A DNA stretch of 43,718 nt from an uncultured Bacilli bacterium (GCA_944332485.1 CALVKB010000006.1:1-43718), one strand, 5' to 3'. Numbered from the stretch's first letter, positions 1 to 9,434 are shown. Translations and numbers: made by a program. Notes: generated from the letters alone by a model not told the origin.

Positions 1-411
1 ACCGACATAACCTATCAAAGTAGTTCCTATGATAAAAGCGTAATTGGTCACTCCTTCTCCTGTTGATTGAGTGGACATCATAGTTAAAGTGATGAACAAA
101 AATGAGAATACTGTGAAAATAGATGCCGAGATCAACATGTATGTTCCGTATCTTTTTCCTTTTCGTTCGATGAGCATACCTTCAAAATCATCGTTGTTCA
201 TCTCTTCACCGGTAGCAACAAATCCGATTTCCTCATCGCATTTTTCACAATACAAAGTGTTGTTTTTATTGACTAACTTCTCACCACAATACGGGCAGAA
301 ATTCAAAGTTTTAGTATTTCCACTATCATCTTTGAATTCGTTGATTCCTGAAATGTCAGCTTTTTTGGACTCCGGATTTTGTGGTTCATTGAACATGTTG
401 TTATTTTCCAT
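1..411 (-). CDS. Zinc-ribbon membrane protein (C-terminal end outside window)
   Basis: This frame is open from an ATG at 411 to the window edge, 137 codons with no stop, so the gene is cut by the window end. The start has a good ribosome site (AAGGAGTGG) and lies 11 bases inside the end of plsY, suggesting translational coupling. About residues 34-58 hold a zinc ribbon with two CxxC pairs (CPYC and CEKC), as in many small membrane-anchored zinc-ribbon proteins. After a basic stretch (ERKGKRYG) there is a membrane segment (about residues 85-107) and the beginning of a second. I do not recognise a specific family. It resembles a membrane protein with a cytosolic metal-binding N-terminus, and function is unknown. 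That the frame is a gene is well supported by the start site, the zinc ribbon and the membrane segments. Confidence 0.75.
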   Translation of the reverse strand, partial: MENNNMFNEPQNPESKKADISGINEFKDDSGNTKTLNFCPYCGEKLVNKNNTLYCEKCDEEIGFVATGEEMNNDDFEGMLIERKGKRYGTYMLISASIFTVFSFLFITLTMMSTQSTGEGVTNYAFIIGTTLIGYVG

Positions 412-1153
412 CTTCCACTCCTTTTCTTTTATAGCGAGTAATAGGCTCAGTGTGATTTAACAATCTTTTTATATTTTCCTTATGACGGCATATGACAAAA
501 ATTGTCATAAAACTAATAACGAATAAGTAAATTATATCTGGAACAAAATACAAATTTAAAGAGAATGCAAATCCGCCTAAAGCTATCTTTAGATTTACAA
601 AATAAGATAAAACACACAAAATAATCGTGCAGACATTCACGATAACTGTTGTTAGAATACTTGATAAACTGACGATTTTTTTCACAGCTAATATGGTGAA
701 AAATGATAAAACAGCGACAAAAAGAAGATATAAGTTAGTAGCAATTAAAAATCCAATGTATACTGCAACAGACTTGCCACCTCTGAAATCACAATAAAAT
801 GGGAAAGAATGTCCCAAACAACAAGCTAATCCAGGTAAATAAGCGTAGATTGAATAATGATCCATATTCCAGAAATTGAAACTGTACACGCTGTCTTTGA
901 CAACATATTCAACAAAGAAAAAAGAACCCCAAACAACCAATAACATCTTCAATAAATCTAAAATTATCACAAAGATACTGGCTTTTTTACCGATGACTCT
1001 CCCGATATTAGTCCCACCGGCATTATGTGAACCATAATCTCGAATATCAATTTTATAGAAAACTTTACTTACGATAATACTGAAAGGAATACTTCCAATA
1101 AAATATCCCAAGCAAATCAAAACAAACAAGCAAATGAAAGAATAATAACCCAT
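401..1153 (-). CDS. plsY: Glycerol-3-phosphate acyltransferase PlsY
   Basis: PlsY is an integral membrane enzyme that moves an acyl group from acyl phosphate to glycerol-3-phosphate, giving lysophosphatidic acid, the first step of phospholipid synthesis. The family's three conserved loops are visible: the glycine/asparagine loop SHNAGGTNIGR near residue 43, the RGGKSVAVYIG loop near residue 125, and a C-terminal RHKENIKRL motif. There are about five hydrophobic membrane segments. At 250 residues it is longer than the usual 190-210, mostly in the loops between segments. The ATG at 1153 follows a TGGAG site. The partner PlsX is not in the window. It sits beside, and diverges from, parE-parC, a neighbourhood also seen in Bacillus. 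Confidence 0.93.
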   Translation of the reverse strand: MGYYSFICLFVLICLGYFIGSIPFSIIVSKVFYKIDIRDYGSHNAGGTNIGRVIGKKASIFVIILDLLKMLLVVWGSFFFVEYVVKDSVYSFNFWNMDHYSIYAYLPGLACCLGHSFPFYCDFRGGKSVAVYIGFLIATNLYLLFVAVLSFFTILAVKKIVSLSSILTTVIVNVCTIILCVLSYFVNLKIALGGFAFSLNLYFVPDIIYLFVISFMTIFVICRHKENIKRLLNHTEPITRYKRKGVEDGK

Positions 1154-1173
1154 GCTAACTCCATTTAAAGTTA

Positions 1174-1179
1174 ATTATA
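1174..1179 (-). promoter_or_regulatory. Possible -10 box for plsY
   Basis: TATAAT reads on the minus strand about 20 bases before the plsY start, which would give a leader of roughly 14 bases containing the ribosome site. No convincing -35 box is present, so this is tentative. Confidence 0.3.
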
Positions 1180-1222
1180 CAAATTAAATATAGATTATTT
1201 TAATTTAATTATTAAAGTTGAT

Positions 1223-1702
1223 TTATGCCATTAAACCGACAACAACCATCCCAACAATCAATGCGATTGTTAAAATGATAAATAAAATACCCATTAAGAC
1301 ATCGAAAGCAGAAAATGAAAGCGACTTCTTCATCTTTTCAACTTTCTCTTCGGAATAGTTCCAAACTTGAGCATTTCTTTGAATATAATCTTCTCTTTTT
1401 TGCTGAGATGCAAAGGCGATTGAGATCATTCCAATATCATAGAGAAAAACATTTATCGCCATCAAAATAGCAGTAACTATAAGTATGATTCCTATAGCCC
1501 AACCTAACAAACCAGCTAAAGCCCCTTGTATAGAATTATCAACATTACCTTTCAAGCAATAAGCTCCACCATATAAAGCTGCAACAGGAATACAACTTAT
1601 TATCAATGTTATGAAAAACTTGACAACCTTCATTGGTTTACTAGATCTTAAATATGCATTTCTTGCACGACTTATTTGATTTAACAACTCCAATAATTTC
1701 AT
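1223..1702 (-). CDS. Small multi-span membrane protein of unknown function
   Basis: I do not recognise this protein. It is 159 residues from the ATG at 1702, which is preceded by a strong GGAGG site eight bases away. The frame stays open further upstream, but that extension has no ribosome site and runs through promoter-like AT-rich DNA, so I excluded it. The N-terminus is a short amphipathic, basic region (residues 1-25). Three or four hydrophobic segments follow, around residues 27-50, 60-98 and 133-158. Between them is a charged cytoplasm-like stretch (QQKREDYIQRNAQVWNYSEE). It lies between plsY and the divergent parE and may be co-transcribed with plsY. Possible roles would be guesses. 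Confidence 0.7.
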   Translation of the reverse strand: MKLLELLNQISRARNAYLRSSKPMKVVKFFITLIISCIPVAALYGGAYCLKGNVDNSIQGALAGLLGWAIGIILIVTAILMAINVFLYDIGMISIAFASQQKREDYIQRNAQVWNYSEEKVEKMKKSLSFSAFDVLMGILFIILTIALIVGMVVVGLMA

Positions 1703-1727
1703 GATTTTATATCCTCCATTATTTCTA

Positions 1728-1756
1728 AGTTTAACAAAAATAGCTTTCTCGCTCAA
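1728..1756 (-). promoter_or_regulatory. Candidate promoter of the 1223-1702 membrane gene
   Basis: On the minus strand TTGAGC (1751-1756) and TAAACT (1728-1733) are separated by 17 bases. The predicted start of transcription near 1721 gives a short leader carrying the GGAGG site. Confidence 0.4.
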
Positions 1757-1879
1757 TTTAGTAAAAACTTTACAATTCAAATCAAATTTAAAGATTGTAT
1801 CTCTAACAAAAATACACATATTTTTTAAATATGTAAAAAACACCTTATTTGTTAAAATATACATTATGTGAGGTGATTT

Positions 1880-3814
1880 ATGGCTGAAACATATACTGCG
1901 AAAAATTTGAGAGTTTTAAAAGGCCTTGAACCTGTCAGAGAACGTCCTGGAATGTATATCGGAACAACCGATACACAAGGTCTTCATCATCTTATTTGGG
2001 AAATTGTCGACAATGCTGTTGATGAAGCTGGCGAAGGTTATGGTAAAAACATATATGTGACATTGAACTCCGATAATTCAGTCACCATTGAAGACGAAGG
2101 TCGTGGAGTTCCATGCGATTATAATGAACAGGAGAAGATGTACGGATTTGATATCGTTTATGCAACATTGCACGGCGGTGGAAAATTCGATGAATCTAAT
2201 TACAAAACAAGTGGCGGATTACACGGTGTTGGTGGCGCAGTTGTCAACGCACTAAGTGAATATATGGAGATACATTCATATCGAGATGGTAAAGACAATT
2301 TTATCCGCTATGAAAAAGGTGGAACTATAAGAAAAAATCCTGTTGTTCTTGGTGAAACAAGCAAAAGAGGTACCAAAGTTACTTTCAAACCCGATAAGAA
2401 GATCTTCGATAGTATCGATTTTGATTACAACAGAATCGCTCAACATTTGCAAGATTCCGCTTGTTTGACAAAAGGTGTGACATTCCATCTTAAAGATGAG
2501 AATTCAAATAGATCAAACGTATTTTTATACAAAAATGGTATAGTTGAATTTTTCAACAAACAGATCGCTATGAAACAGTTGAACTGTCAACCTATCATCA
2601 TCGAAGGCGAATCTGAAAGAATAAAAATAGAGATAGTTTTCGCGTTTATAAAAGATCAGTATGATGAGAAGATCCTATCTTTTGCAAATGGTGTCAAAAC
2701 TACAGAAGGTGGACATCATGTCGCCGGTTTCAAAAAGGCTTTGACAAATTCCTACAACAATTTTGCAATCAATCAAAAACTTATCAAAGATAATCAAAAA
2801 TTGGAAGGTGATGATATCCGTGAAGGTTTACAAGCTATCATCTCGGTGAGAGTCCCTGAAACATTGTTGCAATTTGAAGGACAGACCAAGGGTAAACTTG
2901 GAACAAAACAAGCTTTGACTGCTGTTGATACTGTGGTTGAGGAATTTTTATCGCACTATCTTGAGGAACATGGCAGTGAATCAACTTTGATAATCAAAAA
3001 GACCATCGATGCCATGAATTTGAAAAAGAAGACCAAAGATTTAAAAGATAGCGAACGTAACAAGCAGAAAAACAGCCAACCCATTCAATTAAGCGGTAAG
3101 TTATCACCATGTTCATCCAAAGATTATTCCAAAAATGAATTGTTCATCGTTGAAGGTGATTCCGCTGGTGGTTCTGCCAAAAAAGCGAGAAACCCATTGC
3201 ATCAAGCAATCCTTCCTTTGCGTGGTAAACCTAAAAATGTCGCTGAAACAACAAATCCAAATGAGATATTTGAAAATAAAGAATTAGCTACTTTAATTGC
3301 GACAATCGGAGCTGGATCCGATTCCAATTTCAACATAAAGAATATACGTTACGATAAGATAATCATCATGACCGACGCCGATGATGATGGTGCACATATT
3401 CAAAACTTGCTTTTAGCATTCTTCTATCAACATTTAAAACCTCTTGTAACAACTGGCCATGTTTACATCGCTGTCAGTCCACTTTATCGTGTTTACAAGG
3501 ATAAAAAGGAAATTTACTGTTGGAGTGAGAAAGAGCGTGAGGAAGCTTGCAAACAAATTCCAAATTACAAAATAACCCGTTACAAAGGTTTGGGTGAGAT
3601 GGATGCACATCAACTTAAAGAGACCACCATGGATAAAGCTACAAGAAAACTTGTCAAAATCGTCTGTTCCGATGAGGATGATTGCAAAGATAAAGTCAAT
3701 TTATTCCTTGGTAAAGATTCCGATAGACGTAAGGAATGGATTTCGAATAACATCGATTTTTCCATCAAGGAAATTCATTATAAGGAGTTAGATAATGTCA
3801 ACATTGAAGAGTAA
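1880..3814 (+). CDS. parE: DNA topoisomerase IV subunit B (ParE)
   Basis: ParE is the ATPase subunit of topoisomerase IV, which separates linked daughter chromosomes. The GHKL ATP site is intact: EIVDNAVDEA near residue 45, EDEGRGVP near 74, and GGLHGVGGAVVNALS near 115. The Toprim metal site is present as EGDSAGG and MTDADDDGAHIQ. I call ParE rather than GyrB because of the YKTSGGLHGVG form of the ATP lid, the DGAHIQ form of the second Toprim motif, and the partner gene, which is clearly parC. The 644-residue length fits ParE. The start at ATG 1880 follows GAGGTGA. It overlaps parC by 20 bases, so the two subunits are probably translationally coupled. Confidence 0.95.
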   Translation: MAETYTAKNLRVLKGLEPVRERPGMYIGTTDTQGLHHLIWEIVDNAVDEAGEGYGKNIYVTLNSDNSVTIEDEGRGVPCDYNEQEKMYGFDIVYATLHGGGKFDESNYKTSGGLHGVGGAVVNALSEYMEIHSYRDGKDNFIRYEKGGTIRKNPVVLGETSKRGTKVTFKPDKKIFDSIDFDYNRIAQHLQDSACLTKGVTFHLKDENSNRSNVFLYKNGIVEFFNKQIAMKQLNCQPIIIEGESERIKIEIVFAFIKDQYDEKILSFANGVKTTEGGHHVAGFKKALTNSYNNFAINQKLIKDNQKLEGDDIREGLQAIISVRVPETLLQFEGQTKGKLGTKQALTAVDTVVEEFLSHYLEEHGSESTLIIKKTIDAMNLKKKTKDLKDSERNKQKNSQPIQLSGKLSPCSSKDYSKNELFIVEGDSAGGSAKKARNPLHQAILPLRGKPKNVAETTNPNEIFENKELATLIATIGAGSDSNFNIKNIRYDKIIIMTDADDDGAHIQNLLLAFFYQHLKPLVTTGHVYIAVSPLYRVYKDKKEIYCWSEKEREEACKQIPNYKITRYKGLGEMDAHQLKETTMDKATRKLVKIVCSDEDDCKDKVNLFLGKDSDRRKEWISNNIDFSIKEIHYKELDNVNIEE

Positions 3815-6407
3815 AAGAAAAGATATCGATGATGTTGTTGAGAATATCGTCGATCAAGAGTTAACATCATCACTTTGCGAATCATTCAATAGATATGCTA
3901 AAGCAGTTATCACCGATCGTGCGATTCCTGATGTCCGTGATGGATTAAAGCCTGTTCAAAGACGTATTATTTACGCCATGTACTCCCGTCATTTCACTTT
4001 CGATAAGGAAACGGTCAAATCCGCTACAGTTGTTGGTGAAGTCATCGGTAAATATCACCCTCATGGTGACTCATCAATTTACGATGCTATGGTGAGACTT
4101 TCTCAAAACTGGAAGATGAATGTCCCATTGATCACTTTCCAAGGAAACAACGGATCCATCGATAACGATCCAGCTGCAGCTTACCGTTACACCGAAGCCA
4201 AGCTCTCACAAATGAGTAACTACATGACACAGGATATCGATAAAGATACTGTCGATATGTGTTATACATTCGATGATAAACATTACGAACCGACAGTTTT
4301 ACCTTCACGTATTCCAAATTTACTTGTCAATGGTTCACAAGGTATTGCGATAGGTAGTTCCACCAATATCCCAACCCACAATTTGAATGAAATTATAGAC
4401 GCAGTTATTTATAGAATCGAACATAAAAGAGCCTCAGTCGATGATCTTTTGCAATTTGTCAAAGGACCAGATTTTCCAACCGGTGGCATAATTGATGATG
4501 TTGAAGCTATAACAAACATCTATCGTACTGGTCAAGGTTCATTTTCAATTCACTCCAAAGTTGAGATAGATGAGAAAAATAACCGCCTTGTAATAACTGA
4601 GATTCCCTATGGTGCTATAAAATCACAATTTGTTCATGATTTGGATGAGAAGAGAATCAAAGATAAGATAGATAATATTGAAGAGATAAGAGATGAATCA
4701 ACTGAAGATGTCAAAATTGTCATCGATATTAAGAAAAACGCCAATCCGAAGGATGTTTTGAATTATCTAAATTCCAAAGGTTTACTAAAACAAACCTTCT
4801 CAACAAACATGCTTGCTATCAACAAAGGTCACCCTCAGACCATGAATTTGATTCAGATCATCGATAGTTACATCGAGCATCAACAGGATGTTATAACAAG
4901 AAGAAGCCAATATCAAAAGAAGAAAAATGAACTAAGACTAAACGTTGTCTTAGGCTTGATAAGAGCTATTTCAATACTCGATGATATCATTTTATTGATC
5001 CGCCAAAGTTCCGGTAAAGCCGATTCAAAACAAAAATTGATCGAGAAATATCATTTCAATGAGCAACAAGCCGAAGCGATTGTCACTTTGCAACTTTACC
5101 GTTTATCAAATACCGATGTTCAAATTCTCGAAAGAGAGCGAAGTGAACTTATGAACGATATCCAATATTTGGAATCAATCTTAGCTGATATTGAAAAACT
5201 CAACAAGGTTATCGTTAAAGATCTCAAAGAGATCAACAAAAACTTCATCTTTGAAAGAAGAACAACAATCAGATCTGAGAAATTCAAAGTTGAGCAAGTT
5301 GATACAACAAAACTTATCGCAAGAGAGGATTGTTATGTTGTTCTTACCAAAGATGGTTATATTAAACGTACTTCTTTGATAAGTTATCAAAAGAGCATCT
5401 CCGATGATAAATTGGATTCTTTACCGAAAATCAAAACTAACGATGTCATCAAACTTTTGCAAAAAACAGATACTCATAATTCCATTTTAGCTTTCACAAG
5501 TAAAGGTAACTACATCTATATTCCAATTTACGCAATACCTGAAATAAAATGGAAGGAAGAAGGTAAACATCTTAATAACATCATCACAATCGATGCTCAA
5601 GATAAGATTGTCAAAGCCTATGTTATAAATGAATTTAAAGATGGTTTGAACGTTGTTATCTTAACCGCCAAAAATAAGATCAAACGTACAAAACTTATCG
5701 ATTTTCAAACAACAAAGATCACTAGTAAGCCTATAAATTGTTGCAACTTAATCTCTGATGACAAAGTTGTAAGTGCTAGTATATCTTCTGGTGATGATGA
5801 TATTATCGTTATCAATGAGATTGGTAAAGGTGCAAGATATAACGAGAATTTGATACCTATTGTCGGATTGAAGGCCTCAGGTGTCAAGGCTATGGAATTG
5901 AACACAAAAATATGTGATTTAGTCTCATTGGTAGTCAGTGAGAAAAATACAAGTTACCCTATTTTGCTTTTAACTGACAAACGATGTGCTCGTATTTTCA
6001 AAAATGAAACTATCGAGTTGACACAAAAGCGTCCAGGTCCTGTAATCTCATTTATCTCTGTTTCTCTGTCCAACAAGATGAAAGTCGTGTCCTTGACATC
6101 TCAAAAGGATTTTAGAAACAACAAGGAAATTTTGATAGTCACCAACGATCAGACAAGACTTGTTGATCTTTCAAATTTGGAATATTCAATAACCAACATC
6201 ACGATGAAATCTAACATCTTGAAAAACGAAGATAAACTCAATGTTGTCGATGTCCATGATTTTTCACAGATCATCAATGAGGATACTTTAACTTACACTC
6301 CTTCCATCAAATTGGAAGATCCTAAACCTCAGCAGGAGAAAACAAAGAGTTTATTTGAAAGTATCGATTTATTCTTCCAAGATGATTTGAATAAAAAGAA
6401 AAAATAA
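3795..6407 (+). CDS. parC: DNA topoisomerase IV subunit A (ParC)
   Basis: ParC is the DNA-cutting subunit of topoisomerase IV. The catalytic tyrosine is Tyr132 in RYTEAKLS, and the winged-helix region has the ParC-typical HPHGDSSIYDAMVRLSQ. The match GNNGSIDNDPAAAYRYTE is also ParC-like rather than GyrA-like. The tower and coiled-coil region runs to about residue 490, and the rest is the beta-pinwheel DNA-wrapping domain. In the quinolone-interacting helix the two key positions are Ser93 and Asp97. Bacillota ParC usually has Ser and Glu there, so Asp is a conservative variant. The ATG at 3795 follows AAGGAG and lies inside the end of parE. At 870 residues it is a little longer than usual, with a charged Lys-rich tail. 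Confidence 0.95.
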   Translation: MSTLKSKRKDIDDVVENIVDQELTSSLCESFNRYAKAVITDRAIPDVRDGLKPVQRRIIYAMYSRHFTFDKETVKSATVVGEVIGKYHPHGDSSIYDAMVRLSQNWKMNVPLITFQGNNGSIDNDPAAAYRYTEAKLSQMSNYMTQDIDKDTVDMCYTFDDKHYEPTVLPSRIPNLLVNGSQGIAIGSSTNIPTHNLNEIIDAVIYRIEHKRASVDDLLQFVKGPDFPTGGIIDDVEAITNIYRTGQGSFSIHSKVEIDEKNNRLVITEIPYGAIKSQFVHDLDEKRIKDKIDNIEEIRDESTEDVKIVIDIKKNANPKDVLNYLNSKGLLKQTFSTNMLAINKGHPQTMNLIQIIDSYIEHQQDVITRRSQYQKKKNELRLNVVLGLIRAISILDDIILLIRQSSGKADSKQKLIEKYHFNEQQAEAIVTLQLYRLSNTDVQILERERSELMNDIQYLESILADIEKLNKVIVKDLKEINKNFIFERRTTIRSEKFKVEQVDTTKLIAREDCYVVLTKDGYIKRTSLISYQKSISDDKLDSLPKIKTNDVIKLLQKTDTHNSILAFTSKGNYIYIPIYAIPEIKWKEEGKHLNNIITIDAQDKIVKAYVINEFKDGLNVVILTAKNKIKRTKLIDFQTTKITSKPINCCNLISDDKVVSASISSGDDDIIVINEIGKGARYNENLIPIVGLKASGVKAMELNTKICDLVSLVVSEKNTSYPILLLTDKRCARIFKNETIELTQKRPGPVISFISVSLSNKMKVVSLTSQKDFRNNKEILIVTNDQTRLVDLSNLEYSITNITMKSNILKNEDKLNVVDVHDFSQIINEDTLTYTPSIKLEDPKPQQEKTKSLFESIDLFFQDDLNKKKK

Positions 6408-6420
6408 AAAAAGATAAATT

Positions 6421-6450
6421 TAACTGTTCTTTTGAACAGTTATTTTTATT
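6421..6450 (+). terminator. Intrinsic terminator after parC
   Basis: A perfect 9-bp stem (TAACTGTTC paired with GAACAGTTA) with a TTTT loop is followed by TTTTTATT, 13 bases after the parC stop codon. Confidence 0.85.
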
Positions 6451-6536
6451 CAGCGTATTAAACACCTATTATTTAATTTTGCAAATTTTCAATTTTTGAA
6501 TATCTTTTTAATCACAAGCACAAAAAAATTGCAGGT

Positions 6537-6564
6537 TTGATATACAAAATTACGTTATTAATAT
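6537..6564 (+). promoter_or_regulatory. Candidate promoter of the yqeG operon
   Basis: TTGATA (6537-6542) and TAATAT (6559-6564) are 16 bases apart, about 40 bases before the yqeG start and after the parC terminator. The rest of the 6451-6604 gap is featureless AT-rich DNA. Confidence 0.45.
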
Positions 6565-6604
6565 CATATTGTTTTAAAATAATAATATGAAGAAAGGAAT
6601 GTAA

Positions 6605-7147
6605 ATGAAGTTAAACAAAGTTGATTACAACGCAAAATCTATATTCGATATTGACATTAATTTCTTTGTATCACTCAACATAAAAGCGATCATTTCCGAT
6701 TTGGATAACACCCTTGATCAATTTAACGTCTTACGTCCAAGTTCAAGAGTCGTCAAATTGAAAGATGAATTGCAACAAAACCAGATTCAACTTATGATTG
6801 TATCCAACAATCATGAAAAACGAGTTAAACAATACGCGGAAGTGCTGAATGTTAAATATTTAGCAAATGCTAGAAAACCATTTAAGAAAAGATTGTTGAA
6901 GTTTTTAGAATCCAACGGTTTGAAAGCAGAAGAGGTGATACTCATCGGTGACCAACTTCTAACCGATGGAAAATTAGCAAGAAATGCGAAAATAAAAATT
7001 GTTCTAACTGAACCAATCTCGAAAAAAGAACAATTTACAACGCACTTCAATCGTTTGATCGATAGACCTTTAAGAAAAAGATACAGAAAAAACGGGCAAT
7101 TAGGAATTAAATGTCCAGTGAGAAAAGATCAGGATAAGTTGTTTTAA
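6605..7147 (+). CDS. yqeG: YqeG family HAD-type phosphatase
   Basis: This is a HAD-superfamily (subclass IIIA) phosphatase of the YqeG family, 180 residues, within the usual 165-180. The nucleophile motif is DLDNTL (Asp32, Asp34), the second motif is VSNN, the lysine motif is KP in NARKPFKK, and the acidic motif is GDQLLTD. In Bacillus yqeG heads the same operon (yqeH, nadD, yqeK, rsfS). Its substrate is not well established. Some relatives act on phosphatidylglycerophosphate, as in the yeast and plant homologues, but I cannot tell from sequence whether that applies here. The start is ATG 6605 after AAGGAA. It is the first gene of a five-gene plus-strand operon. Confidence 0.9.
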   Translation: MKLNKVDYNAKSIFDIDINFFVSLNIKAIISDLDNTLDQFNVLRPSSRVVKLKDELQQNQIQLMIVSNNHEKRVKQYAEVLNVKYLANARKPFKKRLLKFLESNGLKAEEVILIGDQLLTDGKLARNAKIKIVLTEPISKKEQFTTHFNRLIDRPLRKRYRKNGQLGIKCPVRKDQDKLF

Positions 7148-7161
7148 AAGGAGGAAAAACT

Positions 7162-8337
7162 ATGCCAAATAGACAAAGAGAGTTAAAAGGATTAACAAGT
7201 GAGATCAAAATCAACCGCTGCTATGGTTGCGGTGTTATTTTGCAATCCGATAATCCTATGGATGTTGGTTACATCTCAAAAGATCGTCTCAATTTGGAAG
7301 ATCAGTTATGCGAGAGATGTTACAAATTACGCCACTATGGCGAAGTGAAACAAAACTCACCAAGTTTCGGTGAATCTTACATCAAACTTCTCTCTGATGT
7401 TAACAAAAAAGATGCTCTTATTGTTTATGTTATGGATGCTTTCACAATCGAAGGTTCAATTTTGAAAGATATTCATCCATACTTACAGAAGAACACCATA
7501 GTTGTTTTGAATAAAAAGGACATTTTGCCTCGCGATTTTCCTGAGGATAAATTGGTTGCAAAAATTCGTCAAGTTCTCAAACAAGATAATGTCAATCCAC
7601 TTGATATTTTGCTTATTTCCTCCGCAAAGAACATCAATATGGATGAATTCATGAGCAAACTTGAAACTCTTAGAAAAGGTAAAGATGTTTACTTTGTCGG
7701 TGCAAATAACGTTGGTAAATCTTCCATCATCAACAAAATTTTGAAAAATTACAAGAACAAAACTGACAAACTTATAACAACAAGCAAATACCCAGGTACC
7801 ACTCTTGGAATCATAGGTATACCTTTAGATAACGTCTCTTACATGTTTGATACTCCAGGAATTTTCAACCCAAAGAGTGTCATAAGTCAAATGGAGAAGG
7901 AAATTCTCAAATACATCATTCCTCGTGTTCAGATAAATCCGAGAAACTACCAACTGGATGATCAAAACAGTTTGATCTTCGGTGGTATTGCAAGATTTGA
8001 TTATGTCTCCAAGAATCAAAAAGAAAAAGGTAAGTGCGGCTATACAATATATATGTCCAACGATATAGATATTGAAAGAACAAAACTTTCCAAAGCCGAT
8101 AACACTTTAGTTTCGATAATTTTGCAAAATAAAACTCATCCTATTGCTAAATCTATTAAAGAAGTCAAAGATTTGGAAAAACATGAATATATTTTGCCTG
8201 TCGTTGAAAGTGGAACAATCAACATCACTATCACAGGCTTAGGTTCAATAATGACTCAAGGGAAAGGACAAGCTATCGCTGTGTATGCTCCTAAGAATGT
8301 TGAGGTTAAAATTGAGCACATAGATTACAGAGCTTAA
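7162..8337 (+). CDS. yqeH: Ribosome biogenesis GTPase YqeH
   Basis: YqeH is a circularly permuted GTPase needed for 30S subunit assembly. The N-terminal zinc finger has Cys20, Cys23, Cys50 and Cys53 (CYGC and CERC). The GTPase motifs come in permuted order: NKKD (117-120), SSAK (153-156), then the P-loop GANNVGKSS (180-188), then DTPG (230-233). The C-terminal portion matches the family's RNA-binding region. Its length of 391 residues is normal for the family. It follows yqeG by 14 bases with a strong AAGGAGG site and abuts nadD with one base between. Between yqeH and nadD, Bacillus has aroE and yhbY, which are missing here. Confidence 0.93.
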   Translation: MPNRQRELKGLTSEIKINRCYGCGVILQSDNPMDVGYISKDRLNLEDQLCERCYKLRHYGEVKQNSPSFGESYIKLLSDVNKKDALIVYVMDAFTIEGSILKDIHPYLQKNTIVVLNKKDILPRDFPEDKLVAKIRQVLKQDNVNPLDILLISSAKNINMDEFMSKLETLRKGKDVYFVGANNVGKSSIINKILKNYKNKTDKLITTSKYPGTTLGIIGIPLDNVSYMFDTPGIFNPKSVISQMEKEILKYIIPRVQINPRNYQLDDQNSLIFGGIARFDYVSKNQKEKGKCGYTIYMSNDIDIERTKLSKADNTLVSIILQNKTHPIAKSIKEVKDLEKHEYILPVVESGTINITITGLGSIMTQGKGQAIAVYAPKNVEVKIEHIDYRA

Positions 8338-8338
8338 A

Positions 8339-9433
8339 ATGAGAAATATCGTACTTTTCGGTGGATCTTTCGATCCCATACACAACGGTCATTTAGCTAT
8401 TGCTAAGTATTCTTTAAAATGCTTCAACGCAGATAAAGTTATATTTATTCTGGCAAAAAATCCCCGTTGGAAACAAGCAAGTGATGTAAAACATCGTTAT
8501 GAGATGCTCAAATTAGCATTGAAAAACGAACCACTTTTTGAAATCTCAGATTACGAAATTAAACAAAATTCACCTGTCAGTTATTCTATAGATACAGTCA
8601 AGTATTACAGAAATCTCTACAAAAATGATAATCTTTATTTCATCATAGGATTTGATCAATTGGACCAGTTGGATGAATGGCACGATATAGAAGAGATATC
8701 TAAACTTGTTAAGATAGTTGCATTTGCTCGTCGTGGTTATCCAAAAAATCACGAAGCCATCAAAAAATTCAATGTTAAAGTGATTGAAACAATGGTTCGT
8801 GCTGATATAAGTTCAACAAAAATAAGAGTATTAAAATCCTTGGATACCACTCGTGAGATAATTGATTACATCATCGATAATGATCTTTATTTTTGCAAAA
8901 CTTTAAAAGCCTATTTGACTCCTGAAAGATATCTTCATTCAATAAGTGTCGCTCGTACTGCTTACGATATTGCAAAAGGGAACAACATCGAACCGACAAA
9001 CGCTTATTTAGCAGGATTACTTCATGATGTTGCCAAGAATATGGATAAAGAAGAGATGAGAAAATATATGGAGGAACTATATCCTGAGTATGTGAATTAT
9101 CCAAAATTCACTTATCACCAGTGGATCGGCTCGTTAATCGCATCGGAGTATTTTTCAATAACAAATCAAAATATCTTAGATGCAATTATGTACCATACAA
9201 CTGGAAGAAAGATCATGTCAACCTATGATAAAATACTCTATGCCAGTGATAAAATTGAACCACTAAGAGGTTTTGATTCAACAGAATTGATAGCTGAATG
9301 TATGGAAAATTTGGAACGTGGTTGGATTTCAGTTTTAAAATCCTGCAAGGACTTCTTCAATGAAAATGATATTGATTACACTCAGATTCCACTTAGTAAA
9401 CAGATGTACGAAAATTATTTGAAAGGAGAATAA
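8339..9433 (+). CDS. nadD: Fused nicotinate-nucleotide adenylyltransferase and YqeK HD hydrolase
   Basis: Two proteins usually made from separate genes are joined here in 364 residues. Residues 1-185 are NadD, which makes deamido-NAD from nicotinate mononucleotide and ATP. It has the nucleotidyltransferase motif GGSFDPIHNGH (8-18) and the C-terminal ISSTKIR motif (158-163). Residues 190-364 are a YqeK-type HD hydrolase with His200 and the metal pair His229-Asp230 in LLHDVAKN. YqeK proteins of Bacillota split diadenosine tetraphosphate symmetrically. The same fusion is known in mycoplasmas and some other Bacillota. The join is continuous, with no frameshift visible. The start lies one base after the yqeH stop, so coupling to yqeH translation is likely. 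Confidence 0.93.
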   Translation: MRNIVLFGGSFDPIHNGHLAIAKYSLKCFNADKVIFILAKNPRWKQASDVKHRYEMLKLALKNEPLFEISDYEIKQNSPVSYSIDTVKYYRNLYKNDNLYFIIGFDQLDQLDEWHDIEEISKLVKIVAFARRGYPKNHEAIKKFNVKVIETMVRADISSTKIRVLKSLDTTREIIDYIIDNDLYFCKTLKAYLTPERYLHSISVARTAYDIAKGNNIEPTNAYLAGLLHDVAKNMDKEEMRKYMEELYPEYVNYPKFTYHQWIGSLIASEYFSITNQNILDAIMYHTTGRKIMSTYDKILYASDKIEPLRGFDSTELIAECMENLERGWISVLKSCKDFFNENDIDYTQIPLSKQMYENYLKGE

Positions 9434-9434
9434 A

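Noticed and set aside
71-460. Plus-strand open frame of 129 codons
   Set aside because: It lies opposite the zinc-ribbon gene and the end of plsY, has no ribosome site, and its sequence is low-complexity serine-rich as expected from an antisense frame.
1815-1833. Inverted repeat ACATATTT/AAATATGT before parE
   Set aside because: It consists almost only of A and T, is short, and lies in DNA where such repeats are expected by chance.
1703-1864. N-terminal extension of the 1223-1702 membrane gene
   Set aside because: No ribosome site exists further up. The internal ATG at 1702 has a strong GGAGG, and a promoter candidate lies within the extension.
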